A stretch of DNA of 5,966 nt from Candidatus Pelagibacterales bacterium (GTDB taxonomy: Bacteria; Pseudomonadota; Alphaproteobacteria; TMED109): assembly GCA_002714055.1 (NCBI GenBank), contig PAWH01000020.1, forward strand, positions 1 to 5,966, in the 5' to 3' direction. This document shows, piece after piece, positions 1 to 5,966 of the stretch (the stretch's first letter is position 1; every line of letters starts with the position of its first letter). Position numbers and translations under genes: made by a program. The notes under the pieces were generated by a model. It saw only the letters and a list, made by a program, of their open reading frames with translations. It had not been told where the DNA came from and did no database searches.

Positions 1-1
1 T

Positions 2-898
2 TTAATAAATTTATTGATATGTGTAGGGATTTTTATCTTGGTATTTTTATTCGTAAAATCAGAAGACCATTTATATTTCCATCTTATAACCATATTGGCC
101 TTATTGATAGGTATCCTCTTAATCGTTCCAATTGGTGGCGCAGATATGCCAGTAGTTGTTTCAATGTTAAATTCATATTCGGGGTGGGCGGCGGCAGGCA
201 TTGGTTTTACGCTTCAAAATACTGCTCTAATAATAGTTGGAGCTCTTGTAGGAGCTTCTGGTGCTATACTTTCCTACATAATGTGTCGTGCTATGAATAG
301 ATCATTTGTAAATGTCATTCTTGGAGGATTTGGCAATAAAGAAGAGAATAATTCTTCAAATGATTCTAATAAAAACACCAATCCAGGTAGCGCTGAAGAT
401 GCAGCGTTCATAATGAAAAATGCAGAAAATGTTATTATAGTTCCTGGATACGGCATGGCTGTAGCACAAGCGCAACACATTCTTAGAGAAATGGTGGATA
501 TACTTAAAAGATCAGGAGTAAAAGTTAAATATGCTATACATCCAGTGGCAGGAAGAATGCCTGGTCACATGAACGTATTACTTGCAGAAGCTAATGTTCC
601 CTACGATGAAGTTTTTGAATTAGAAAACATAAATAGTGATTTTTCATCGGCTGATGTAGCTTTTGTCATCGGAGCAAATGATATAACAAATCCTGCTGCA
701 AAATTAGATCCTTCTAGTCCAATCGCTGGAATGCCTATACTGGAAGTAGAAAAATCAAAGACAGTATTATTTGTTAAAAGATCTCTATCTCCAGGATATG
801 CAGGAATAGATAACAAAGTATTTTATAATGATAATACAATGATGTTATTTGATGATGCAAAAAAAATGCTAGATAAAATAGTAAAAGTTCTTAATTAA
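2..898 (+). CDS. pntB: NAD(P) transhydrogenase subunit beta, C-terminal part (5' end outside window)
   Basis: Beta subunit of the inner-membrane proton-translocating transhydrogenase, which uses the proton gradient to drive hydride transfer from NADH to NADP+ and so supplies NADPH. The frame is open to the left edge, so about 299 codons are present of a protein usually near 460-480 residues. The TTG at position 14 is only an internal codon. The first part is membrane domain II: several hydrophobic helices, the [18 protein letters not shown] motif (Asp near nt 140-145) and [20 protein letters not shown] short Asn/Ser-rich hinge (about nt 340-385) leads to the NADP(H)-binding domain III, with [50 protein letters not shown] and the [11 protein letters not shown] lysine-arginine pair. 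All key motifs are intact. E. coli PntB, as I recall it, reads ANDTVNPAA; the I-T version resembles alphaproteobacterial proteins. pntA is expected upstream but lies outside. The gene ends by overlapping the convergent iorB stop. Confidence 0.97.
   Translation, partial: LINLLICVGIFILVFLFVKSEDHLYFHLITILALLIGILLIVPIGGADMPVVVSMLNSYSGWAAAGIGFTLQNTALIIVGALVGASGAILSYIMCRAMNRSFVNVILGGFGNKEENNSSNDSNKNTNPGSAEDAAFIMKNAENVIIVPGYGMAVAQAQHILREMVDILKRSGVKVKYAIHPVAGRMPGHMNVLLAEANVPYDEVFELENINSDFSSADVAFVIGANDITNPAAKLDPSSPIAGMPILEVEKSKTVLFVKRSLSPGYAGIDNKVFYNDNTMMLFDDAKKMLDKIVKVLN
891..898. other. Shared-stop palindrome between convergent pntB and iorB
   Basis: TTAATTAA reads the same on both strands. Its last three bases are the TAA stop of pntB (896-898) and the complement of its first three is the TAA stop of iorB (893-891). 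The two convergent genes overlap by exactly these 8 bp, so no intergenic space exists for a terminator. I found no hairpin followed by a T-run within about 40 bp on either side. Confidence 0.9.
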
Positions 899-2393
899 TA
901 TCAGAATCTTTCTTGCCTTTTTTTATTAAAAAATTATCCAATTCAGAAATATCTGAGCTATTCATCGCTATTGAAATAGCTTCTTTAAGATTCTGTACAT
1001 CGTGATCTGTTATATTTTTAGCAACTATTGGCTTAACTAGAGCATTGTATATTTTACTATATTTTTCTTTTCCTCTTATCCAAGTATCCCCATACCCCTT
1101 TAATAAATGCGGAAGATTAGCAAGTACTTCTGCATATTTTAAAGAACTATTTAAAGACAATTTAATAGCGTCTAGCCATATATTTATTTCTCTTACTTCT
1201 TCATTATATCTATAGGAACTCAGTCTTATATGTCTAAAAGAAGATAAAAATTTTAGCAAAAGATACCCCGTTATACTCCTAGAATTAACCTGCATCCCTC
1301 TTCCAACAAATGGAAGAAATTTAAATATTAATTTGTTATTAGAAAGCCATTTTCCCAATTTATTCGGCATCATAGCTATAATTTCATCTTTGCCAGGTTT
1401 AAAATAATCCTTAACTATTAAAATCTGATCTTCCTTTAAATTGACCTCTTTTTTAACTCTTGCCATTCTCTTTTTAGAAATTTTTAACTGAGCTACCCTA
1501 GGAATATCTTCGTACGCCATCCATAAACACAACCTTCTAGCAGCTGTTTCTATTACAGAAAAAGCCATTTCTTCTTTAGTATCTATATGACTAATCAGTT
1601 CGTTTACTCTTTTTAAAAATATTTCTTTATAATTCTTATTTTGATATTCTTCGCAACGTGACATTCCTAAGCTAATAGTATTTTGAAGGCTATCAGGAAC
1701 TTCGATTTCTATATTTATCTCATTTTTATTGTCGGTTTTAATATCGTCAATTTTTTTATTTATAATATTGTATTCTTTGTTATTCACTTTCTTATAAGCA
1801 GACCTAAAACCCGCTAAACTCTTTCTTCCAAAATCGTCCTCCCTAAAAACTGATTCAAAAATATCTTTATCCCATGGAAGCATATTAGTTCCTGCCATGG
1901 CTCCAAACATTGGCGACGAAATGATAGTAGAACTTTCCTCTGCGATATTCTGTAAATCTAAAAAAACAAAATTTTTAGCCATTTTAGACCCAGTCTCTAT
2001 AATATTCTTAGAATCAAATCTTCCATCGAACAAATGAGACTTTTCAATGTTAGTCAAAGCTCTACTTTCTGAAGATATCAAAGTTGTTCTTTCAGGATTT
2101 ACAAATCCTCTTTCGATTACTCTAGCTGTTTCTAATAATTCGCTAGAAACAACTAAATCAACTTTTCCGGCAATTGGATACATTGACAAAATTGGCTCTT
2201 TACCAAATTCAAATTGTGCATTACAAATTTCAACATAATAACTTGTACTTCCAGTTCTCTGAGCAACCCCTGGAACTGATGTCCCTTGCACATGAAGTTT
2301 TTTCTTTCTAGCACACTCTAATATCCAATTCATCAAAGTGCCGCCACCTTCCCCACCTAAAGCTGTAATTAAAATAGATATTTTATCAGGCAT
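891..2393 (-). CDS. iorB: Indolepyruvate ferredoxin oxidoreductase, beta subunit (long, two-domain form)
   Basis: Partner of IorA in oxidative decarboxylation of arylpyruvates (indolepyruvate, phenylpyruvate and similar) to aryl-acetyl-CoA with reduction of ferredoxin; cytosolic. The 500-residue protein starts with a pyruvate-ferredoxin-oxidoreductase gamma-type domain (about 5-200). It shows [16 protein letters not shown] near 9-24, [17 protein letters not shown] near 40-56 and [15 protein letters not shown] near 160-174. A Lys/Asn/Asp/Ile-rich linker (about 202-232) leads to a mostly helical C-terminal region (about 240-490) that corresponds to the extra domain (DUF6537 type) of the large proteobacterial IorB; short archaeal IorB proteins are about 200 residues and lack it. 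I chose ATG at 2393. An upstream in-frame TTG at 2402 would add three residues and cannot be excluded, with AAGG 4 nt before it. The ATG overlaps the end of iorA by 8 bp, which suggests translational coupling. Substrate specificity cannot be read from sequence. Confidence 0.92.
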   Translation of the reverse strand: MPDKISILITALGGEGGGTLMNWILECARKKKLHVQGTSVPGVAQRTGSTSYYVEICNAQFEFGKEPILSMYPIAGKVDLVVSSELLETARVIERGFVNPERTTLISSESRALTNIEKSHLFDGRFDSKNIIETGSKMAKNFVFLDLQNIAEESSTIISSPMFGAMAGTNMLPWDKDIFESVFREDDFGRKSLAGFRSAYKKVNNKEYNIINKKIDDIKTDNKNEINIEIEVPDSLQNTISLGMSRCEEYQNKNYKEIFLKRVNELISHIDTKEEMAFSVIETAARRLCLWMAYEDIPRVAQLKISKKRMARVKKEVNLKEDQILIVKDYFKPGKDEIIAMMPNKLGKWLSNNKLIFKFLPFVGRGMQVNSRSITGYLLLKFLSSFRHIRLSSYRYNEEVREINIWLDAIKLSLNSSLKYAEVLANLPHLLKGYGDTWIRGKEKYSKIYNALVKPIVAKNITDHDVQNLKEAISIAMNSSDISELDNFLIKKGKKDSDIN

Positions 2394-4536
2394 ATTCTTC
2401 AAACAACCTTAAAACCTTTGAACGAATCCAATTCAAAAGAAGATCCCATTTGTTTGGGTTAGTAATTATTTCTGCCTTCCAAAAAGAAGGACACAGTGTG
2501 GCCTCAATTGCATTCTCTCCACATAGTCCACAACCAACGCAGCCATCCGTAACATGGGCAACTGGATCAATTTTCAAAGGATCACTTGACGGTTTTACTG
2601 TAAGAGTGGGACATCCAGACAAACGTATACAAGAGTGATCGCCAGTACAAGTTTCTTCATCTACTCCAAATCTTACTCTCTTAAAACGTTTCTTCATTTT
2701 AAGTTTTTCTGCTCTAAATGGACGTAAACGCCTCTGTCTTTCTAGTTGGCATTCTCCTTCTGCCACAATAACCTTTAAGCCTTTAAAGGAACTGTTAAAG
2801 GCTTCTAAGAGAGTCTTTTTTACTTTCCCAACATTATAAGTATGAACTGTTTTTACCCATTGTACTCCTAATCCTTCTAGGGCCTTTTGTATTGTATGGT
2901 CATTTTCGGTGGCACTGTTTGAATTAGCTAATCTTCTATAGTTTTGATCTGGTGTTGATATCAAATCTTGAGTACCCGTAGCTGAGGTATAACCATTCTG
3001 TAATACTATTAAAATTCCATCACCTCCATTTAATAACCTGGAGGCAACTCCACTTAACAACCCATTATGCCAAAAGCCTCCATCTCCCATAATAGCAATA
3101 GGTCTTTTTTCTGAAAAGCTTTGCACACCTGCACTTGCAGCCAAACTCATTCCATAACCCAATATAGATTGACCAAATGAAAAAGGAGCAAAAGTAGCAA
3201 ACGAGTGACATCCAATATCAGTAGAAATATGTATTTTTCCAATATCATTTTCTATCATTTTCAAAGCCGAAAAGAATGGTCTTTCTGGACAACCCGTACA
3301 AAAACCAGGTGGTCTAGGAGGAATTTCTGATGCTAATAACCCCTTGGCCTTCTCTTTTATGTTTTTCACTTCAGATGTATAGTCCGTATTAGAGAAGTTC
3401 TTAAAATCTTTTATAAATTCATTTATAAACTCAGCCACTCCTTTATATATTACTTCAGAAGTATATTCTCCTGCCATTGGTAAGTATCCTTTTCCCATAA
3501 CTTTTGTAGAGAGACTCTTTTGATGAAAGAGCAAACCTATTTCTTGTTCTAGGTATGGAGGTTGACCTTCTTCTACAACTAATACAGCTCTAAAATTCTC
3601 AGAAAAAGATACTATTTCTTCAGGAATAATAGGATGAACAGCATTTAATATTAAGATAGATACTTTAGTATTACCAAATGAATCAGATAAGCTCATTTCT
3701 TCTAATGAACATATTAGATTATTATACAACCCACCTTGAACTATTATTCCAACGTCATTCATGTCTCCTTTAATAATTTCATTAATATTTTTATCTGCTA
3801 TAAATTGCCTAGCTTTATCAATTCTCTCTTCATATTTAAGTTTTTCTTGTAAATAAGTACTAGGCGGATGCGCTATTAAATCATAATTTTGCTCAGCAAC
3901 TTGTGAAATTTTATTAATAGAAGAAATATTAGGTTTTATATTATCTTTAGTTTTAAATCTTCCCTGTAAGTGACACGCTCTTACCCGCATTTGCATCATA
4001 ACAGGAGCATTAGATAATTCTGACAACTGAAAAGCATTCTCCACACAATTTACTATATTTTCCAAATTAGGCTTAGGATCTAATAGCCAAATAGTAGATT
4101 TTAAAGCAACGCTATGGGTTCTTTCTTGAATAATACTGGAGCCCTCTCCATAATCTTCTCCAATAATGATTAGAGCTCCACCTTTAACTCCAACTGAAGA
4201 TAAATGTGATAAGGCATCAGAAGCGACATTTGTTCCCACTATTGATTTCCAAGTTACCGCTCCTCGCACTCTATAATTTATAGAAGCACCTAACATAGCA
4301 GCAGCCGCAGATTCATTTGCACATGCCTCGACGTGAACCCCAAGTTCCTGCATATATTCTTTTGCTTGAACCATGACATCTAACAGATTCGAGACAGGAG
4401 AGCCTTGATAACCTCCTACATATGAAACTCCCGATTGAAGCAATGCTTTAGTAACAGCTAAAATCCCCTCTCCTTCAAAGATTTCACCTTCTCTTAGTTT
4501 AAGCATCTCAATTTCTTTTTTAAACGATCTTTCCAT
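2386..4536 (-). CDS. iorA: Indolepyruvate ferredoxin oxidoreductase, alpha subunit (thiamine diphosphate and Fe-S)
   Basis: Catalytic subunit of the 2-oxoacid:ferredoxin oxidoreductase that turns arylpyruvate plus CoA into aryl-acetyl-CoA, CO2 and reduced ferredoxin. The 716 residues follow the family order. An N-terminal pyrimidine-binding region has GGYQGSPVSNLLD (41-53), EACANESAAAAMLGAS (70-85) and GEDYGEGSSIIQERTH (126-141). A middle domain follows (about 260-370). Next come FCTGCPERP (412-420, Cys 413 and 416) and Cys 443. The thiamine-diphosphate site is GDGGFWHNG (484-492) through NGYTSATGTQ (514-523). A C-terminal ferredoxin-like domain has Cys 630, 636 and 642 for one cluster motif and Cys 666, 669, 672 and 682 for the other. 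In the first motif the usual second cysteine is Asp 633 (CTGDHSC). The ATG at 4536 has AGGA seven bases upstream; an in-frame ATG ten codons later is less favoured. It lies 30 bp after the hydrolase gene and overlaps iorB, so an operon is likely. Confidence 0.95.
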   Translation of the reverse strand: MERSFKKEIEMLKLREGEIFEGEGILAVTKALLQSGVSYVGGYQGSPVSNLLDVMVQAKEYMQELGVHVEACANESAAAAMLGASINYRVRGAVTWKSIVGTNVASDALSHLSSVGVKGGALIIIGEDYGEGSSIIQERTHSVALKSTIWLLDPKPNLENIVNCVENAFQLSELSNAPVMMQMRVRACHLQGRFKTKDNIKPNISSINKISQVAEQNYDLIAHPPSTYLQEKLKYEERIDKARQFIADKNINEIIKGDMNDVGIIVQGGLYNNLICSLEEMSLSDSFGNTKVSILILNAVHPIIPEEIVSFSENFRAVLVVEEGQPPYLEQEIGLLFHQKSLSTKVMGKGYLPMAGEYTSEVIYKGVAEFINEFIKDFKNFSNTDYTSEVKNIKEKAKGLLASEIPPRPPGFCTGCPERPFFSALKMIENDIGKIHISTDIGCHSFATFAPFSFGQSILGYGMSLAASAGVQSFSEKRPIAIMGDGGFWHNGLLSGVASRLLNGGDGILIVLQNGYTSATGTQDLISTPDQNYRRLANSNSATENDHTIQKALEGLGVQWVKTVHTYNVGKVKKTLLEAFNSSFKGLKVIVAEGECQLERQRRLRPFRAEKLKMKKRFKRVRFGVDEETCTGDHSCIRLSGCPTLTVKPSSDPLKIDPVAHVTDGCVGCGLCGENAIEATLCPSFWKAEIITNPNKWDLLLNWIRSKVLRLFEEYA

Positions 4537-4543
4537 AACTATT

Positions 4544-4547
4544 TCCT
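4544..4547 (-). promoter_or_regulatory. Ribosome binding site of iorA
   Basis: On the minus strand AGGA sits 7 nt before the ATG at 4536. It supports that start over the in-frame ATG ten codons downstream. It lies in the 30-bp gap after the metallo-hydrolase gene, where I see neither a hairpin terminator nor a convincing separate promoter. Confidence 0.7.
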
Positions 4548-4566
4548 AATAGTAATTAACTAATAT

Positions 4567-5358
4567 CTACCAACTATTTCTTAACTCCCTCAACATTAAA
4601 AAAACATCTTTTTTACTTATTGTTTTTTCTAAACGACCAAACTTCTTTATAAGCTCTTCAATAATCTGTTTGTTTTCAAGTCTAAAAAAAGTATTAATCT
4701 CATATTCAGTCGCAAAATCTGTAACTAAAAATCCTGATTTCTTTTCTTTCAAAGAAAATAAAAGATTTTTAGCTTTAATATTATTGGGTTCTATACTCAG
4801 TGTAAACTTAAGATTGTTTTCCAAATAATCATGCCCAGGATATATTAATGTTTTTAAATCCAACTTATTTAGTTGATTAATAAATGTCTCATAAAGCTTT
4901 TCAGGGTGTCCTCCATTATGACAATTTCCAGCTCCAGCATTAAACAAAGTATCTCCTGAAAATAAAGCTGATGTATCTCCTCTTGAAAGCAGACATACAT
5001 GAGCCATTGTATGTCCTGGAGTGTCGAGCACTTCAAGTTCTATAGATTTTCCAATTTTAATAATATCTCCTGCTTTTAAAGATTTGTTCATAGCAGGAAT
5101 TTTATTTTTTGCAGCTTCGTGAGCCATAATAATTTTTGCACCCGATAATTCCTTTAATCCAATATTTCCACCTGTATGATCCCCATGTTCGTGCGTATTA
5201 ACAATATTAGTAATTTCCCATCCTCTATTTTTAGCAGCATCATAACACATTTGGTGTTCTAAAGGATCTACCGCTAGAGCCTCTCCCGTCTCAGGACAAG
5301 CGATTAAATAATTAAAATTTCTCCACTCATTTCCTGTCCATATTTGCTCGACTAACAT
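4567..5358 (-). CDS. gloB: Hydroxyacylglutathione hydrolase (glyoxalase II)-like metallo-beta-lactamase-fold hydrolase
   Basis: Probable thioester hydrolase of the glyoxalase II family, which splits S-D-lactoylglutathione into D-lactate and glutathione in the cytosol. The 263-residue protein has every binuclear metal ligand of the fold: THEHGDH (His56, His58, Asp60, His61), GHT (His116), SGDTLF (Asp136) and PGHDY (His176). LKFTLSIEPNN (183-193) and the C-terminal NTFFR (222-226), which parallels the NPFLR glutathione-binding segment, favour GloB over other members of the superfamily. The loop after SGDTLF reads NAGAGNCHNGGHPEKLYETF rather than the classical CGRxFEGT form, so this is a divergent subgroup and the substrate may differ. 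I chose ATG at 5358, with AGGAG nine bases upstream; a TTG two codons earlier sits only three bases from that site. It is first in a probable operon with iorA and iorB. The family is secure; the exact substrate is not. Confidence 0.88.
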   Translation of the reverse strand: MLVEQIWTGNEWRNFNYLIACPETGEALAVDPLEHQMCYDAAKNRGWEITNIVNTHEHGDHTGGNIGLKELSGAKIIMAHEAAKNKIPAMNKSLKAGDIIKIGKSIELEVLDTPGHTMAHVCLLSRGDTSALFSGDTLFNAGAGNCHNGGHPEKLYETFINQLNKLDLKTLIYPGHDYLENNLKFTLSIEPNNIKAKNLLFSLKEKKSGFLVTDFATEYEINTFFRLENKQIIEELIKKFGRLEKTISKKDVFLMLRELRNSW

Positions 5359-5367
5359 TGTCAAAAA

Positions 5368-5372
5368 CTCCT
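5368..5372 (-). promoter_or_regulatory. Ribosome binding site of the gloB-like gene
   Basis: AGGAG on the minus strand, 9 nt before the ATG at 5358 and only 3 nt before the TTG at 5364. The spacing decides for the ATG, giving 263 rather than 265 residues. Confidence 0.75.
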
Positions 5373-5393
5373 ATTAAATATGTTATAAAGAAT

Positions 5394-5408
5394 ATTATAA
5401 TGTATAAT
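5394..5408. repeat. 15-bp inverted repeat in the divergent intergenic region
   Basis: ATTATA (5394-5399), a 3-nt centre, then TATAAT (5403-5408): perfect arms of 6 bp. It lies midway between two divergent starts and overlaps -10-like hexamers on both strands. It may be only symmetric promoter sequence, or an operator for a dimeric regulator. The low complexity of the arms limits confidence. Confidence 0.5.
5396..5408 (+). promoter_or_regulatory. Candidate -10 elements for the divergent dehydrogenase gene
   Basis: The plus strand has two TATAAT matches, at 5396-5401 and 5403-5408, 44-50 bp before the presumed start at 5452. No convincing -35 hexamer stands 16-18 bp upstream; TGTTAT at 5381 is a weak candidate. 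The second match is one arm of the inverted repeat at 5394-5408. Confidence 0.35.
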
Positions 5409-5438
5409 GCTTCACAATAAATTAACCAATTACTAAAA

Positions 5439-5443
5439 AAGGA
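5439..5443 (+). promoter_or_regulatory. Ribosome binding site pointing to an ATT start codon
   Basis: AAGGA lies 8 nt before ATT at 5452, the codon where the conserved N-terminus of the dehydrogenase would begin. An in-frame TAA at 5434 closes the frame upstream, and no ATG, GTG or TTG occurs between that stop and the conserved sequence. Site and spacing therefore support initiation at this ATT. Confidence 0.6.
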
Positions 5444-5451
5444 TTAAAACG

Positions 5452-5966
5452 ATTAAAAAAATTAAAATTGTTATTCCAAGCAGTCTAGATTTAACTTATG
5501 AAAAATTTTTAAAAATTCATTTAAAAAATAGCAAATCATGCTCATATGATATCGTCACTGTTGGCAAAAGTAAATCTAACCTTAAAAAAGAGTTAATAGA
5601 TGCTGACATTTTAATTGCAATAAATTGGAGTGCAAAATCACCCCCAGCGCCAAAACTTAAGCTTATCCAAATTCCTGCTGCAGGCTATGATAATATTAAC
5701 TTTTCTGCGATTCCTAAAAATTGTAATCTTTGCAATGTTTACGAACATGAAGCACCAATTGCAGAATATTGTTTACTTGCTATGCTAGACTCCGAGATAA
5801 AATTAAGTAAATCTAATTTAAAATTTAAATCAGGAGACTGGTCAGACAGTTTCTCCAGTCACATATTTAGAGGTGAACTTTTAGGTCGCCACTTAGGTGT
5901 CATCGGTTTTGGTCGTATAGGAAAAGAAATCATTAAAAGAGCGACAGCCTTTAAAATGAAAACTAC
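5452..5966 (+). CDS. D-isomer-specific 2-hydroxyacid dehydrogenase, N-terminal part (3' end outside window), apparent ATT start
   Basis: NAD(P)-dependent cytosolic oxidoreductase interconverting D-2-hydroxy acids and 2-oxo acids; the family includes hydroxypyruvate/glyoxylate reductase, D-lactate and phosphoglycerate dehydrogenases. 171 codons are present of a usual 310-330. Counting from 5452, the catalytic domain opens with KKIKIVIPSSLDL (2-14) and ADILIAINW (51-59). It continues with IPAAGYDNIN (74-83), the family's GAGYDNID segment, and NVYEHEAPIAEYCLLAML (95-112). The Rossmann domain begins at LGRHLGVIGFGRIGKEI, with GxGxxG at 152-157. The catalytic Arg, Glu and His lie beyond the window. 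No standard start fits: the upstream stop is TAA at 5434 and the first in-frame ATG (5782) lies inside conserved sequence. ATT at 5452, with AAGGA 8 nt before it, gives a normal family N-terminus. A sequencing error (ATG read as ATT) or a decayed start are the alternatives. It is transcribed divergently from the gloB-iorAB cluster. Confidence 0.88.
   Translation, partial: MKKIKIVIPSSLDLTYEKFLKIHLKNSKSCSYDIVTVGKSKSNLKKELIDADILIAINWSAKSPPAPKLKLIQIPAAGYDNINFSAIPKNCNLCNVYEHEAPIAEYCLLAMLDSEIKLSKSNLKFKSGDWSDSFSSHIFRGELLGRHLGVIGFGRIGKEIIKRATAFKMKT

Larger units (their letters stand above)
5394..5429 (-). promoter_or_regulatory. Candidate promoter of the gloB-iorA-iorB cluster
   Basis: Read on the minus strand, TTGGTT (5429-5424) is followed after 17 nt by TATACA (5406-5401), a fair -35/-10 pair. 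A perfect TATAAT lies just downstream (5399-5394) but lacks a good -35 at standard distance. This is the only upstream space before the cluster, so a promoter is expected here. The AT-rich background makes chance matches likely, so the exact element is uncertain. Confidence 0.45.

Noticed and set aside
14..16. TTG at position 14 as the start of a short gene
   Set aside because: The frame stays open to the window edge and the sequence continues PntB membrane domain II, so it is an internal leucine codon.
19..816. Other open frames across pntB (19-300 plus, 274-480 minus, 601-816 minus)
   Set aside because: Shadows of pntB, whose own frame carries all the conserved transhydrogenase motifs; the alternative products show no domain.
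899..930. T-run (GCCTTTTTTTATT) just after the pntB stop, as a possible terminator
   Set aside because: No GC-rich stem precedes the T-run, and the sequence encodes the Lys-rich C-terminus of iorB on the other strand.
2047..2638. Plus-strand open frames at 2047-2238 and 2450-2638 opposite iorB and iorA
   Set aside because: They lie antisense within strongly conserved coding sequence, resemble no protein family and have no clear ribosome binding site.
4537..4584. 13-bp near-repeat AACTATTTC(C/T)TAA at 4537-4549 and 4572-4584
   Set aside because: Only two copies, with one mismatch; one covers the iorA ribosome binding site and the other the end of the hydrolase gene. Most likely chance in AT-rich sequence.

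Overview
The window is AT-rich bacterial DNA with tightly packed genes. It looks like a streamlined, low-GC alphaproteobacterium, perhaps a marine lineage. The reasons are compact overlapping genes, a PntB NADP(H) domain with an AND-I-T-NPAA signature that I associate with alphaproteobacterial proteins, and the large two-subunit type of indolepyruvate ferredoxin oxidoreductase that I know from proteobacteria. This taxonomic reading is inference from protein character. No RNA gene, insertion sequence, CRISPR array or phage gene is visible.

Layout. Positions 2-898 (+) hold the C-terminal part of the proton-translocating NAD(P) transhydrogenase beta subunit (pntB), cut by the left edge. It converges on a three-gene minus-strand cluster read from right to left: a glyoxalase II-like metallo-hydrolase (5358-4567), a 30-bp gap, iorA (4536-2386), and iorB (2393-891), which overlaps iorA by 8 bp. 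pntB and iorB end inside the same 8-bp palindrome TTAATTAA, so both stop codons share one site. To the right, a divergent gene reads rightward out of the window. It is a D-isomer-specific 2-hydroxyacid dehydrogenase whose sequence fits a start at an ATT codon at 5452. The roughly 93 bp between the two divergent starts carry -10-like elements on both strands built on a 15-bp inverted repeat.

How the genes may work together. IorAB oxidatively decarboxylates aryl 2-oxo acids to aryl-acetyl-CoA and reduces ferredoxin. The 2-hydroxyacid dehydrogenase interconverts D-2-hydroxy acids and 2-oxo acids. A glyoxalase II releases a D-2-hydroxy acid (D-lactate) from its glutathione thioester. The locus therefore clusters enzymes of 2-hydroxy/2-oxo acid and thioester chemistry. 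The joint pathway is a hypothesis; each family assignment is well supported. I see no clearly new molecular system. The points most worth checking are the apparent ATT start, the Asp-for-Cys iron-sulfur motif in IorA and the shared-stop palindrome.
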